A DNA stretch of 5,663 bases from Bordetella sp. (GTDB lineage Bacteria > Pseudomonadota > Gammaproteobacteria > Burkholderiales > Burkholderiaceae_B): NCBI GenBank assembly GCA_027450125.1, contig DAIDKG010000111.1, positions 1 to 5,663 on the forward strand. Reading direction: 5' to 3'. A model generated the notes under the pieces. That model searched no databases and was not told where the DNA came from. It saw only the letters and a list, made by a program, of their open reading frames with translations. Positions within the stretch are counted from its first letter, which is position 1. Every line of letters begins with the position of its first letter. Position numbers and translations under genes: made by a program. Shown piece after piece: positions 1 to 5,663 of this stretch.

Positions 1-323
1 GCCATTTCGGCGGCGACCATGTCATAGCGCCCGGCCTGCAGGCCCGGAATCAGCGAACCGAAGCTGGCCGTCACCCATTTGATCCGCTTGACGCCCAGTT
101 GTTTCATGATCTGCGTGGCCACATCCGGACCGGCGCCGCGCGCCTGCCCCTTCATGTCGATGTAGCCGTAGGGAATTTCATTTGCCACGGCGATGCGGAC
201 CTGGCCGCTCTTCTGGATCTGGGCCAGGGTGGTAGCGTGCGCCGCACCGCAGGCTGCCTGCAAGGTGATGGCGGCAGCGGCCAGCAGGCCTTGCAGGGCG
301 GTTGAGCGAAATGTCTGTTTCAT
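1..323 (-). CDS. EhuB-like ABC transporter periplasmic solute-binding protein (SBP_bac_3 family), N-terminal part only
   Basis: The gene starts at the ATG of 323-321 and runs off the left edge; 107 complete codons are visible. Residues 1-30 form a Sec signal peptide: basic KQTFR start, an alanine/leucine-rich core and a likely cut after AHA (28-30). The cysteine at 25 lacks leucine at -3, so a lipobox is unlikely. The mature start has the family 3 solute-binding pattern: a VRIAVANEIPYGY strand (42-54), GAGPDVA (63-69), and FGSLIPGLQAGRYDMVAAEM (88-107), which is the ligand-cleft end of lobe 1. These words resemble EhuB-type ectoine/hydroxyectoine binding proteins, but related members bind other polar amino acids, so the ligand is inferred. 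Such proteins deliver substrate in the periplasm to an inner-membrane ABC permease, whose genes would lie beyond the left edge. GAGGAA (335-330), six bases before the ATG, supports this start. The efflux operon upstream is separated from it by a terminator. Confidence 0.85.
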   Translation of the reverse strand, partial: MKQTFRSTALQGLLAAAAITLQAACGAAHATTLAQIQKSGQVRIAVANEIPYGYIDMKGQARGAGPDVATQIMKQLGVKRIKWVTASFGSLIPGLQAGRYDMVAAEM

Positions 324-329
324 GGCTAT

Positions 330-335
330 TTCCTC
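330..335 (-). promoter_or_regulatory. Ribosome binding site of the solute-binding protein gene
   Basis: The minus strand reads GAGGAA, then six bases, then ATG at 323. This is a good Shine-Dalgarno match at normal spacing and fixes the start codon, which also places the signal peptide at the very N-terminus. Confidence 0.7.
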
Positions 336-387
336 GGATGCGGCAGGGCGGGCATTTCCTGGACAAGACGATCGCCATGCCATTTCT

Positions 388-413
388 AGATAAAATATAT
401 CTGAGCAAATATT
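388..413. promoter_or_regulatory. AT-rich overlapping dyads, possible operator
   Basis: Two small inverted repeats overlap here. AGATA (388-392) pairs with TATCT (398-402) across five bases, and AATAT (394-398) pairs with ATATT (409-413) across ten bases. Both lie at or just downstream of the candidate -10 element, where a repressor would act. Uptake genes of this kind are often controlled by GntR/MocR or LysR proteins, but nothing here identifies a binder. In AT-rich DNA such short dyads can arise by chance. Confidence 0.2.
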
Positions 414-438
414 ACCTCATAAAATTATTTCAACTCAA
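409..438 (-). promoter_or_regulatory. Candidate sigma-70 promoter for the solute-binding protein gene
   Basis: On the minus strand, TTGAGT (438-433) is followed after 18 bases by TAATAT (414-409). Each matches four of six consensus positions. An overlapping TTGAAA (433-428) is a better -35 hexamer but has no good -10 partner at 16-18 bases. Transcription would start near 402, giving a leader of roughly 80 bases. The location is sensible: an AT-rich segment just after the efflux operon terminator and before the next gene. The exact hexamers are a guess. Confidence 0.35.
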
Positions 439-452
439 ATTACTTGGTGTGG

Positions 453-479
453 AAATAAAAAACCCCACTGCAGTGGGGT
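453..479 (-). terminator. Rho-independent terminator of the efflux operon
   Basis: Bases 462-479 are a perfect palindrome (ACCCCACTGCAGTGGGGT). On the minus strand the hairpin is followed directly by six T residues (462-457, the first shared with the stem), then A and TTT. G/C-rich stem, small loop and T-tract in the right order make this a classic intrinsic terminator for transcription coming from the RND pump gene, 227 bases after its stop codon. The plus strand after the hairpin has no T-run, so it should act in one direction only. It separates the efflux operon from the solute-binding protein gene. Confidence 0.9.
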
Positions 480-705
480 GATGTCGGTCGTGAGGGGAGG
501 GAACATGGCGGCGCATGGGCCGCTGCGCGCTTTGCGGGCTGGCTGGGCAGGCGCCGCACGATTCTTCGGCGAAGACGGCGTGCCCGCCCTGGCGGCGCTG
601 GGCGGGCCGGCAGGCGGATTCATCGGTACGCCTGTGTATGGCGGCTGCCGCAGCCGCGCCGGCAACAGCCCCGGGAGCCCAGGGCCCCGGGGGTAGGCGT
701 CGTGT
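480..705 (-). other. Gene-free 3' trailer of the efflux operon with several G/C-rich hairpins
   Basis: No convincing gene lies between the pump stop codon and the terminator. The stretch holds inverted repeats: CCCCGGG/CCCGGGG at 669-675 and 686-692, with an inner GCC/GGC; GCGGCTG/CAGCCGC at 641-647 and 651-657; GCCCGCCC/GGGCGGGC at 582-589 and 600-607; and TCTTC/GAAGA at 563-567 and 571-575. None is followed by a T-run on the minus strand, so they are not intrinsic terminators. They could stabilise the transcript 3' end or be remnants of decayed sequence. One plus-strand frame (505-696) is open with a good ribosome-binding-like sequence, but has no recognisable product. Confidence 0.5.
669..692. 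repeat. Strong G/C-only inverted repeat just after the pump stop codon
   Basis: CCCCGGG (669-675) pairs with CCCGGGG (686-692). Inside it, GCC (677-679) pairs with GGC (683-685), leaving a bulged A and a three-base loop. In the operon transcript it starts 13 bases after the stop codon of the pump gene. It lacks a U-tract, so a role in protecting the mRNA end is more likely than termination. Confidence 0.5.
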
Positions 706-3700
706 CTACGCCTGGCCGGCCGGAGTGGGCTCTTGCGGTTCTTGCGGCTCAGCGCCGTGCTCGTCGGCCGTTTCGTGCTTGTGCGTGGAGCCGAGGAACA
801 TATACATCGCCGGCACCACGAAGAGCGTGACGAGCGTGCCGATGCTCAGACCGGTGAAGATGACCAGGCCCATGTCGTGGCGGCCGGCTGCGCCGGCGCC
901 GGAGGCCGTGACCAGAGGCACCACGCCCAGAACCATGGCCGCGGTCGTCATCAGGATGGGGCGCAGGCGCACCGATGCGGCTTCTTCGATGGCTTCGCGC
1001 TTGCTGCGTCCGGCGCGCTGCAGTTCGTTGGCGAACTGCACCATCAGGATGCCGTGCTTGGTGATCAGGCCCAGCAGCGTCACCAGGCCCACCTGTGTGT
1101 AGACGTTCAGGCTGGCGAAGCCGGTGGTGATGAAGGCCAGGGCGCCGAAGAGCGCAGGCGGCACCGAGAACAGGATGACGACCGGGTCGCGGTAGCTTTC
1201 GAACTGGAAGGCCAGGGCCAGGTAGACGATCAGGATGGAGAACAGCAGCAGGCCCAGGAAACCGCCCGACTCCTGGATGAACTGGCGCGACTCGCCGGAG
1301 TAGTCCGCCGTGTAGCCTGAGGGCGCCACTTTGTGCAGGATGGCCTGCAGCTTGGGCAGCAGTTCGCCTTGCGACAATCCGCTCACGCCGGAGATGGTGG
1401 CCGAGTTCAGCTGCTGGAAGTGGTTGATCGACTCCGGCTGCACCGAGGTCTCGATGTGTGCAATGGTGCGCACCTGGATCATCGCGCCGGACGGCGTGCG
1501 GATGTAGTAATCCAGCACCTGGTTCGGGTTGAGGCGGTCGACCTGCAGCACCTGCGGGATGACCCTGTACGAGCGGCCCGCGGTCGAGAAGTAGTTGACG
1601 TAGTTGCCGCCCAGCGCGGCTGACAGCGCTGCGCCGACATCAGCCTCGGTCATGCCCAGCGCGGCGATCTTGTCGCGGTCGACCACCAGCTTGGCCTGCG
1701 GCTTGTCCAGGCGCAGATCGAGGTCGGAATAATAGAAGAGCCGCTCTTTCTGGGCTTCCTGCAGTACGGCATGGGCGACGTCGTTGAGGTTCTCGATAGG
1801 TTCGGTGGTGGTGATGACGAACTGCACCGGCAGGCCCTGCGAGCCTGGCAGCGAGGGCAGCGGGAAGGCGGCGATCTGCGCTCCCGCGATGTTGTTCCAC
1901 TTCTGCTGCAGGTCCATGATCAACTGGGCCTGGGAGCGGCTGCGCTGGTCCCACGGCTTGAGCAGCACGCCGCCCAGCCCCTGGTTGGACACCGGGAAGC
2001 CCGTCAGCTGGAACATCTGCGCGTATTCGGGCTCCTTGCTGGCGATCTTGTATGCCTGGTCGGCCAGCATGTCCATCTGCTGCGGCGCCGCGGTGGGCGC
2101 GCCCTTGAGCTGCATGAACACCAGTCCCTGGTCCTCGGTGGGCGCCAGCTCGCTCTTGGCCGTCATGCCGCACAGGCCGGCCAGCACGAAGAGAATGAGT
2201 CCGAAGGCCACCAGCACCGGCCAGGCGCTGAGCGCGCCATCGAGCACGCGGTGGTAGCGCGAGCGCAGCCAGTCGAAAGCCTGGTCGAGCTTGCGCGCGA
2301 AGCGTCCTTCTTCCTGGCCGGTCTTGAACAGGCGCGAGGTCATCATCGGCGACAGGGTCAGGGCAATTACCGCCGACACCGTCACCGCGCCCGCCAGCGA
2401 GAAGCAGAACTCCTTGAAGAGCGCGCCGGTCAGGCCACTGCGCAGGCCGATGGGAACGTACGCGGCGATGAGCACGACCGTCATGGCCAGGATGGGGCCG
2501 CCCAGCTCGCGCGCCGCGATCAGCGCGGCCTCTAACACGCTCTTGCCTTCTTCCTTGATGTGCCGGTCGACGTTCTCGACCACGATGATGGCGTCGTCCA
2601 CCACCAGGCCGATGGCCAGCACCAGCGCCAGCAGCGTCAGCAGGTTGATGGAGTAGCCCAGCAGGAACATGATGAAGAAGGTTCCGACGAGCGAGAGCGG
2701 TATGGCCACCAGGGGCACGATCACCGCGCGCAAGGAACCCAGGAAGAGATAGATGACCACAGTGACGATGAGCATGGCTTCGCCCAGCGTCTTGACGACT
2801 TCGTCGATCGAGGTGTTGATGAAGTCGGTCGAGTCGTAGACGATCTTGCCGGTCACGCCCGAGGGCAGCTGCGATTGCAAGTCGGGGAAGGCCTTGCGCA
2901 CTTCGCTGGCGACGGTGAGGATGTTGGCGCTGGGCGCCACCTTGATGCCGATGAACACCGAGCGCTTGCCCGAGAAGGCCACGCTGGTGCCGTAGTCTTC
3001 CGCGCCCAGGGTGACGGTGGCCACGTCCTGCAGGCGCACCAGGTCGTCGCCGGTTTGCTTGACCACGAGCTGCTTGAACTCGTCGACGCTGTGCAGGTCG
3101 GTGCCGGCGGCCAGGTCCACCGTGACCATCTGCCCCTTGGTCGCCCCGACCGCGGACAGGTAGTTGTTGTTGGCCAGGGCGGTATAGACGTCCTGCGCCG
3201 TCACATTGTGCGCGGCCAGCTTGGCCGGATCCAGCCAGGCGCGCATGGCGAACTGGCGGCCGCCCAGGATCTCCGCGGTCTGCACGCCATCGAGCGAGTC
3301 GAGCTTGGGCTTGACCACGCGCAGCAGGTAGTCGGTGATGTTGTTGGTGGGCAGCACGTCGCTGTAGAAGCCCAGGTACATGGCGTCGGTGGTCTGGCCC
3401 ACCGCGACCGACAGCACGGGCTGCTGGGCCTGTGCCGGCAACTGGTTCTTGACCGAGTTGATCTGCGTGTTGATCTCGGTCAGCGCCTTGCTCGAGTCAT
3501 AGTTCAGCCTCAGGGTGGCCGTGATGGTCGATGTGCCGGTGACGCTGGACGAGGACAGGTAGTCGATGCCCTGCGCCTGCGCGATCGCCGCTTCGAGCGG
3601 CTGCGTAATGAAACCGGCTACGGTGGCGGCATCGGCGCCGTAGTAGCTGGTCGTGATGGTGACCACCGTGTTCTCGGTGTGCGGCCACTGGTTGACGGGC

Positions 3701-3795
3701 AGGTTGAAAATGGACCGCAGCCCCAGTATCAGGATCAGCGCCGAGATGACGACGGCCCAGACCGGCCGCCTGATGAAAGTATCGGTTAGCTTCAT
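706..3795 (-). CDS. RND multidrug efflux pump, inner-membrane permease (HAE1 family, MexI-like)
   Basis: This 1029-residue protein is the proton-driven pump subunit of a tripartite exporter. It has the full RND layout: TM1 (about 11-29), first periplasmic porter/docking region (30-335), TM2-TM6 (about 337-485), TM7 (525-545), second periplasmic region (546-845) and TM8-TM12 (about 846-1000). The proton-relay aspartates are D400 and D401 in the TM4 motif GLVVDDAIIVVENV. The partner lysine is K913 in TM10 (LITKHGILMVQFAN), and R945 sits in RLRPILMT. The N-terminus FIRRPVWA and the GxxxDDA motif place it in the HAE1 drug-exporter group, not among metal pumps. Length and wording, for example YYGADAATVAGFITQPLEAAIAQAQGIDY, resemble MexI of Pseudomonas MexGHI-OpmD. 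No key residue is missing. TAAGG, seven bases before the ATG, serves as ribosome binding site and overlaps the adaptor stop codon. The C-terminus is a charged, proline-rich tail (1004-1029). Substrates cannot be read from sequence. Confidence 0.96.
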   Translation of the reverse strand: MKLTDTFIRRPVWAVVISALILILGLRSIFNLPVNQWPHTENTVVTITTSYYGADAATVAGFITQPLEAAIAQAQGIDYLSSSSVTGTSTITATLRLNYDSSKALTEINTQINSVKNQLPAQAQQPVLSVAVGQTTDAMYLGFYSDVLPTNNITDYLLRVVKPKLDSLDGVQTAEILGGRQFAMRAWLDPAKLAAHNVTAQDVYTALANNNYLSAVGATKGQMVTVDLAAGTDLHSVDEFKQLVVKQTGDDLVRLQDVATVTLGAEDYGTSVAFSGKRSVFIGIKVAPSANILTVASEVRKAFPDLQSQLPSGVTGKIVYDSTDFINTSIDEVVKTLGEAMLIVTVVIYLFLGSLRAVIVPLVAIPLSLVGTFFIMFLLGYSINLLTLLALVLAIGLVVDDAIIVVENVDRHIKEEGKSVLEAALIAARELGGPILAMTVVLIAAYVPIGLRSGLTGALFKEFCFSLAGAVTVSAVIALTLSPMMTSRLFKTGQEEGRFARKLDQAFDWLRSRYHRVLDGALSAWPVLVAFGLILFVLAGLCGMTAKSELAPTEDQGLVFMQLKGAPTAAPQQMDMLADQAYKIASKEPEYAQMFQLTGFPVSNQGLGGVLLKPWDQRSRSQAQLIMDLQQKWNNIAGAQIAAFPLPSLPGSQGLPVQFVITTTEPIENLNDVAHAVLQEAQKERLFYYSDLDLRLDKPQAKLVVDRDKIAALGMTEADVGAALSAALGGNYVNYFSTAGRSYRVIPQVLQVDRLNPNQVLDYYIRTPSGAMIQVRTIAHIETSVQPESINHFQQLNSATISGVSGLSQGELLPKLQAILHKVAPSGYTADYSGESRQFIQESGGFLGLLLFSILIVYLALAFQFESYRDPVVILFSVPPALFGALAFITTGFASLNVYTQVGLVTLLGLITKHGILMVQFANELQRAGRSKREAIEEAASVRLRPILMTTAAMVLGVVPLVTASGAGAAGRHDMGLVIFTGLSIGTLVTLFVVPAMYMFLGSTHKHETADEHGAEPQEPQEPTPAGQA
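731..748 (-). repeat. In-frame 9-base tandem duplication in the pump C-terminal tail
   Basis: TCTTGCGGT and TCTTGCGGC lie side by side on the plus strand, identical at eight of nine positions. On the minus strand they encode the repeated EPQ of GAEPQEPQEP near the pump C-terminus. Slippage would add or remove three residues without a frameshift, in a tail after TM12 where length change should be tolerated. Confidence 0.6.
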
Positions 3796-3802
3796 GGCTG
3801 GA

Positions 3803-3807
3803 CCTTA
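3803..3807 (-). promoter_or_regulatory. Ribosome binding site of the pump gene, overlapping the adaptor stop codon
   Basis: The minus strand reads TAAGG: TAA is the adaptor stop (3807-3805) and AAGG is the Shine-Dalgarno core, seven bases before the pump ATG at 3795. A ribosome ending the adaptor would sit on the next start site, so the two proteins are probably translated in coupled fashion. Confidence 0.65.
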
Positions 3808-5016
3808 GTGTTCCTGCGGCGTGGGCGCCGGATTGTCCAGCGGGGCGGCGCTGTTGTCGATGCGCACGGCCGAACCGTTCTTGAGTTTCATCTGGCCGCT
3901 GGTGACGACCATGTCGCCTTCCTTCACGCCGGACAGGATGGCGACCTGGTCGCCTCGGGTCGGACCCGTCTTGACGAAGGTCTGCTGCGCCACGAGCGTT
4001 TGCGCGCCGTGCGCGTCCTTCTTCTGGACCGCCAGGTATACCGTGGTGCCGTAGGGGTTGTAGGTGACGGCGGTCTGCGGCAGCGTGAGGTAGCGCTGCA
4101 TGGAGCCGGAGGTGACCGCGGCGCGGGCGAACATGCCCGGCACCAGCTTTTCCTGGGGGTTGGCGATGGTGGCTTCGACCGTCGCGTTGCGCGTGGTCGC
4201 ATCGACCTTGGAGTCGATAGCCGTCACCTTGCCGTGAAAGGTCTGGCCGTCCAGCCCGGACGCGTTGACCGAGACGGCCTGGCCGGGCTCGATCGCGGTG
4301 AGCTGCTCCTGGGGCACGCTGAAGTCGACGTAGATGGGGTTGAACGTCTGCAGCGAGGCGATCTTGTCGCCGGGGTTGAGGTACTGGCCGGGATTGACGC
4401 TGGTGATGCCGATGCGTCCGGCGAAAGGCGCGCGTATGGTCTTCTTGGCGACCAGGGCGCGTTGCTGCTCCGCCGCAGCCTGCTTGGCCTTCCAGTCGGC
4501 CTCGTCGGCATCGACCTGGGCCTGCGAAACGGCCTTGATCGCCAGTTGGGCCCGGTCGCGCTTGAGCACGATCGCGGCCAGGCTGGCGGTGGCCTCGAGC
4601 GAATGCAGTTGCGCGATGTCGGCATCGGCGTTGAGTTGCACCAGCACGGCGCCGTTGGCCACGTGCTGGCCCGGCTTGAAGTCGATGCTGCGAACGATGC
4701 CGCCGACTTCCGTGGTGACGTCGACGCCGCGCACGGCCTTCATGGAACCCACCGCCGAAATGGTGGGCTGCCAGTCGGAGTATTGCGCTTTGAGCGCCGA
4801 GACGACCACCGGGGGCTGCGGCAGCTTGGACTGTGCGATCAGCTTGGATATCTGCAGGAATTTCGTCCCGGCGATGACGAGGACGAGAAGCACCACCACC
4901 AGGATCATCAGGGCGATGGGACGCCCCAGCCGGCGCTTGCGCGGGCCACCCTGAAGCGGGCCGCCGGATTGAAGGGCATTGTTGTGTGCAACGGAGCGGG
5001 TCTGGACGTCGGCCAT
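3805..5016 (-). CDS. RND efflux periplasmic adaptor (membrane fusion protein, MexH/AcrA-like)
   Basis: This 403-residue HlyD/AcrA-type adaptor bridges the RND pump and the outer-membrane channel. After a basic cytoplasmic stretch (GGPRKRRLGRP, 23-33) comes one hydrophobic segment (about 34-50) with no lipobox, so it is probably held by an uncleaved membrane anchor rather than a lipid. The order then follows the family: first half of the lipoyl domain (about 98-131, EVGGIVRSIDFKPGQHVANGAVLVQL), a rather short alpha-helical hairpin (132-188), second lipoyl half (190-224, TIRAPFAGRIGI), beta-barrel (about 228-305, ending LVPGMFARAAV) and membrane-proximal domain (306-388), ending in a proline-rich tail. 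I chose the ATG at 5016 because AGAAGG lies just upstream. An open frame reaching 5139 would overlap the channel gene with no family-like sequence. A GTG at 5028 (four-base overlap with the channel stop) is possible but lacks a ribosome binding site. It lies between its two partner genes, with 8- and 9-base gaps. Confidence 0.94.
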   Translation of the reverse strand: MADVQTRSVAHNNALQSGGPLQGGPRKRRLGRPIALMILVVVLLVLVIAGTKFLQISKLIAQSKLPQPPVVVSALKAQYSDWQPTISAVGSMKAVRGVDVTTEVGGIVRSIDFKPGQHVANGAVLVQLNADADIAQLHSLEATASLAAIVLKRDRAQLAIKAVSQAQVDADEADWKAKQAAAEQQRALVAKKTIRAPFAGRIGITSVNPGQYLNPGDKIASLQTFNPIYVDFSVPQEQLTAIEPGQAVSVNASGLDGQTFHGKVTAIDSKVDATTRNATVEATIANPQEKLVPGMFARAAVTSGSMQRYLTLPQTAVTYNPYGTTVYLAVQKKDAHGAQTLVAQQTFVKTGPTRGDQVAILSGVKEGDMVVTSGQMKLKNGSAVRIDNSAAPLDNPAPTPQEH

Positions 5017-5019
5017 GAG

Positions 5020-5027
5020 CCTTCTCA
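5020..5027 (-). promoter_or_regulatory. Ribosome binding site of the adaptor gene, merged with the channel stop codon
   Basis: The minus strand reads TGAGAAGG, where TGA (5027-5025) ends the channel gene and GAGAAGG is Shine-Dalgarno-like. The spacing to the ATG at 5016 is short (three bases after GG). The overlap suggests translational coupling. It is the main reason for choosing the ATG at 5016 over the GTG at 5028. Confidence 0.55.
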
Positions 5028-5663
5028 CTGGTTCGGTTGTTCGGAGTGATCCGACGAGGGGATCATGGAAGAGATGAGCGGCAAGCCGATGCTGAGCGGC
5101 TGGCCATGGCTGGCGGGAGACACGTCGCTGCGGTTCCACCAGCCGCCTCCCAGCGCCTGGAACAGCGCGGCGGTATCGCTATAGCGCGCCGCTTGTGCCT
5201 TCACGCGCGCCAGCACGGCGTTCTGGTAGGTCTGCTGCGCCGAAAGCAGGCTCGGATAGCTCACCGCTCCGAGCTTGTATTGCCCCTGCGCCAGGTCCAG
5301 GCTGTCCTGCGCGGCGCGTTCTGCGTCGCTTTGCTGCTTGAGCGCGTCGGCATCGCTTTCCAGGGCGCGCAGCGCATTGGACACGTCCTGGAAGGCGCCG
5401 ATCACCGTGCCTCGGTACTGGTCGGCCGAAGCGTCGAATGCCGCCACGGCGGCGCGCTTCTTGTGCTCCAGCGCGCCTGCGTCGAAGATGGTCTGCGCGA
5501 CCGAGCCGGCGATGCTCCACAGCCCGGTTCCCGGCGTGAACAGCTTGCTCAGGTTGCTGGCGCTCGAGCCGATCGAGCCGGTGATGCTGAATTGCGGCAG
5601 CTGGTTGGCAATGGCCACGCCGATCTGGGCGCTGGCCTGGTGCAGTTGAGCCTCGGCGGCGCG
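5025..5663 (-). CDS. RND efflux outer-membrane channel (NodT/OprM family), C-terminal part
   Basis: The frame is open from the right edge to the TGA at 5027-5025, giving the last 212 residues; the start lies outside the window. The family is recognised from the second structural repeat of outer-membrane efflux proteins. The segment RAAEAQLHQASAQIGVAIA opens the window and ends a long helix. Next comes a beta-strand region (LPQFSITGSIG), then the FDAGALEHKKRAAVAAFDASADQYRGTV and GAFQDVSNALRAL helices. The hallmark AQGQYKLGAVSYPSLLSAQQTY and ALGGGWW close the domain. A tail of about 36 residues (NRSDVSP to the end) follows. Trimers of such proteins form the tunnel through the outer membrane and periplasm. 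As usual for the family, an N-terminal lipoprotein signal might be expected, but that part is not visible. An internal GTG at 5618 is not the start, since the family-like sequence continues upstream of it. Confidence 0.93.
   Translation of the reverse strand, partial: RAAEAQLHQASAQIGVAIANQLPQFSITGSIGSSASNLSKLFTPGTGLWSIAGSVAQTIFDAGALEHKKRAAVAAFDASADQYRGTVIGAFQDVSNALRALESDADALKQQSDAERAAQDSLDLAQGQYKLGAVSYPSLLSAQQTYQNAVLARVKAQAARYSDTAALFQALGGGWWNRSDVSPASHGQPLSIGLPLISSMIPSSDHSEQPNQ

Noticed and set aside
21..25. Lipoprotein reading of the solute-binding protein (residues LQAAC, amino acids 21-25)
   Set aside because: The residue at -3 from the cysteine is glutamine, not leucine or a similar residue, while AHA followed by TT gives a good signal peptidase I site.
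99..393. Plus-strand frames over the solute-binding protein gene
   Set aside because: They are antisense to a gene with a clear signal peptide and conserved solute-binding motifs on the minus strand.
435..665. Minus-strand 76-codon frame downstream of the pump
   Set aside because: It reads straight through the intrinsic terminator, lacks a clear ribosome binding site and encodes a proline/alanine-rich sequence typical of non-coding G/C-rich DNA.
2560..3789. Long plus-strand open frame of 409 codons opposite the pump gene
   Set aside because: It is antisense to a complete RND pump with all family motifs. The translation is rich in H, D, R, G and Q, as expected from the mirror frame of G/C-biased codons, with no domain pattern.
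3808..5049. Plus-strand open frame of 413 codons opposite the adaptor gene
   Set aside because: It mirrors the adaptor coding frame almost exactly and has low-complexity G/D/R/H-rich composition with no recognisable family.
5017..5139. N-terminal extension of the adaptor to a start at 5139
   Set aside because: It would overlap the end of the channel gene by 115 bases and add 41 residues with no family resemblance. The internal ATG at 5016 has a ribosome binding site and gives a normal membrane-anchored N-terminus.
1..5663. Search for CRISPR arrays, tRNA/rRNA genes, insertion sequences or toxin-antitoxin pairs
   Set aside because: No regularly spaced repeats, tRNA-like cloverleaf, transposase motifs or terminal inverted repeats were seen on either strand.

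Overview
The window reads as GC-rich proteobacterial chromosome with strong G/C bias at codon third positions. The efflux proteins and the solute-binding protein look most like those of Burkholderiales, perhaps a Bordetella/Achromobacter-type organism. That placement rests on remembered resemblance, not on a search. All recognisable genes lie on the minus strand, so the biology runs from right to left.

From the right edge to about base 706 there is a compact tripartite RND efflux operon. It starts with an outer-membrane channel of the NodT/OprM type, of which only the C-terminal 212 residues lie in the window (5663-5025). A membrane-anchored periplasmic adaptor of 403 residues follows (5016-3805), then a complete 1029-residue HAE1-family RND pump that resembles MexI of Pseudomonas (3795-706). 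The gaps are only 8 and 9 bases. In both junctions the ribosome binding site of the next gene is built into or directly on the stop codon of the previous one, which points to translational coupling. The three proteins would form one envelope-spanning pump driven by the proton gradient. The gene order (channel, adaptor, pump) differs from the commoner adaptor, pump, channel order. No regulator gene is in the window.

After the pump stop codon comes a gene-free trailer (480-705) rich in G+C inverted repeats. It ends in a textbook rho-independent terminator (453-479), a perfect 18-base palindrome followed by a T-run on the minus strand. The composition then changes abruptly to an AT-rich segment (about 380-460) with promoter-like elements and two small dyads.

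This segment precedes the start (323) of a second minus-strand gene, cut by the left edge. It encodes a secreted polar-amino-acid/ectoine-type ABC transporter solute-binding protein (EhuB-like), visible for its signal peptide and the first part of lobe 1. It is probably a separate transcription unit.

Nothing in the window requires an undescribed system. The points most worth a second look are the channel-first operon with stop-codon-embedded ribosome binding sites, the hairpin-rich trailer, and a possible small plus-strand ORF inside that trailer.
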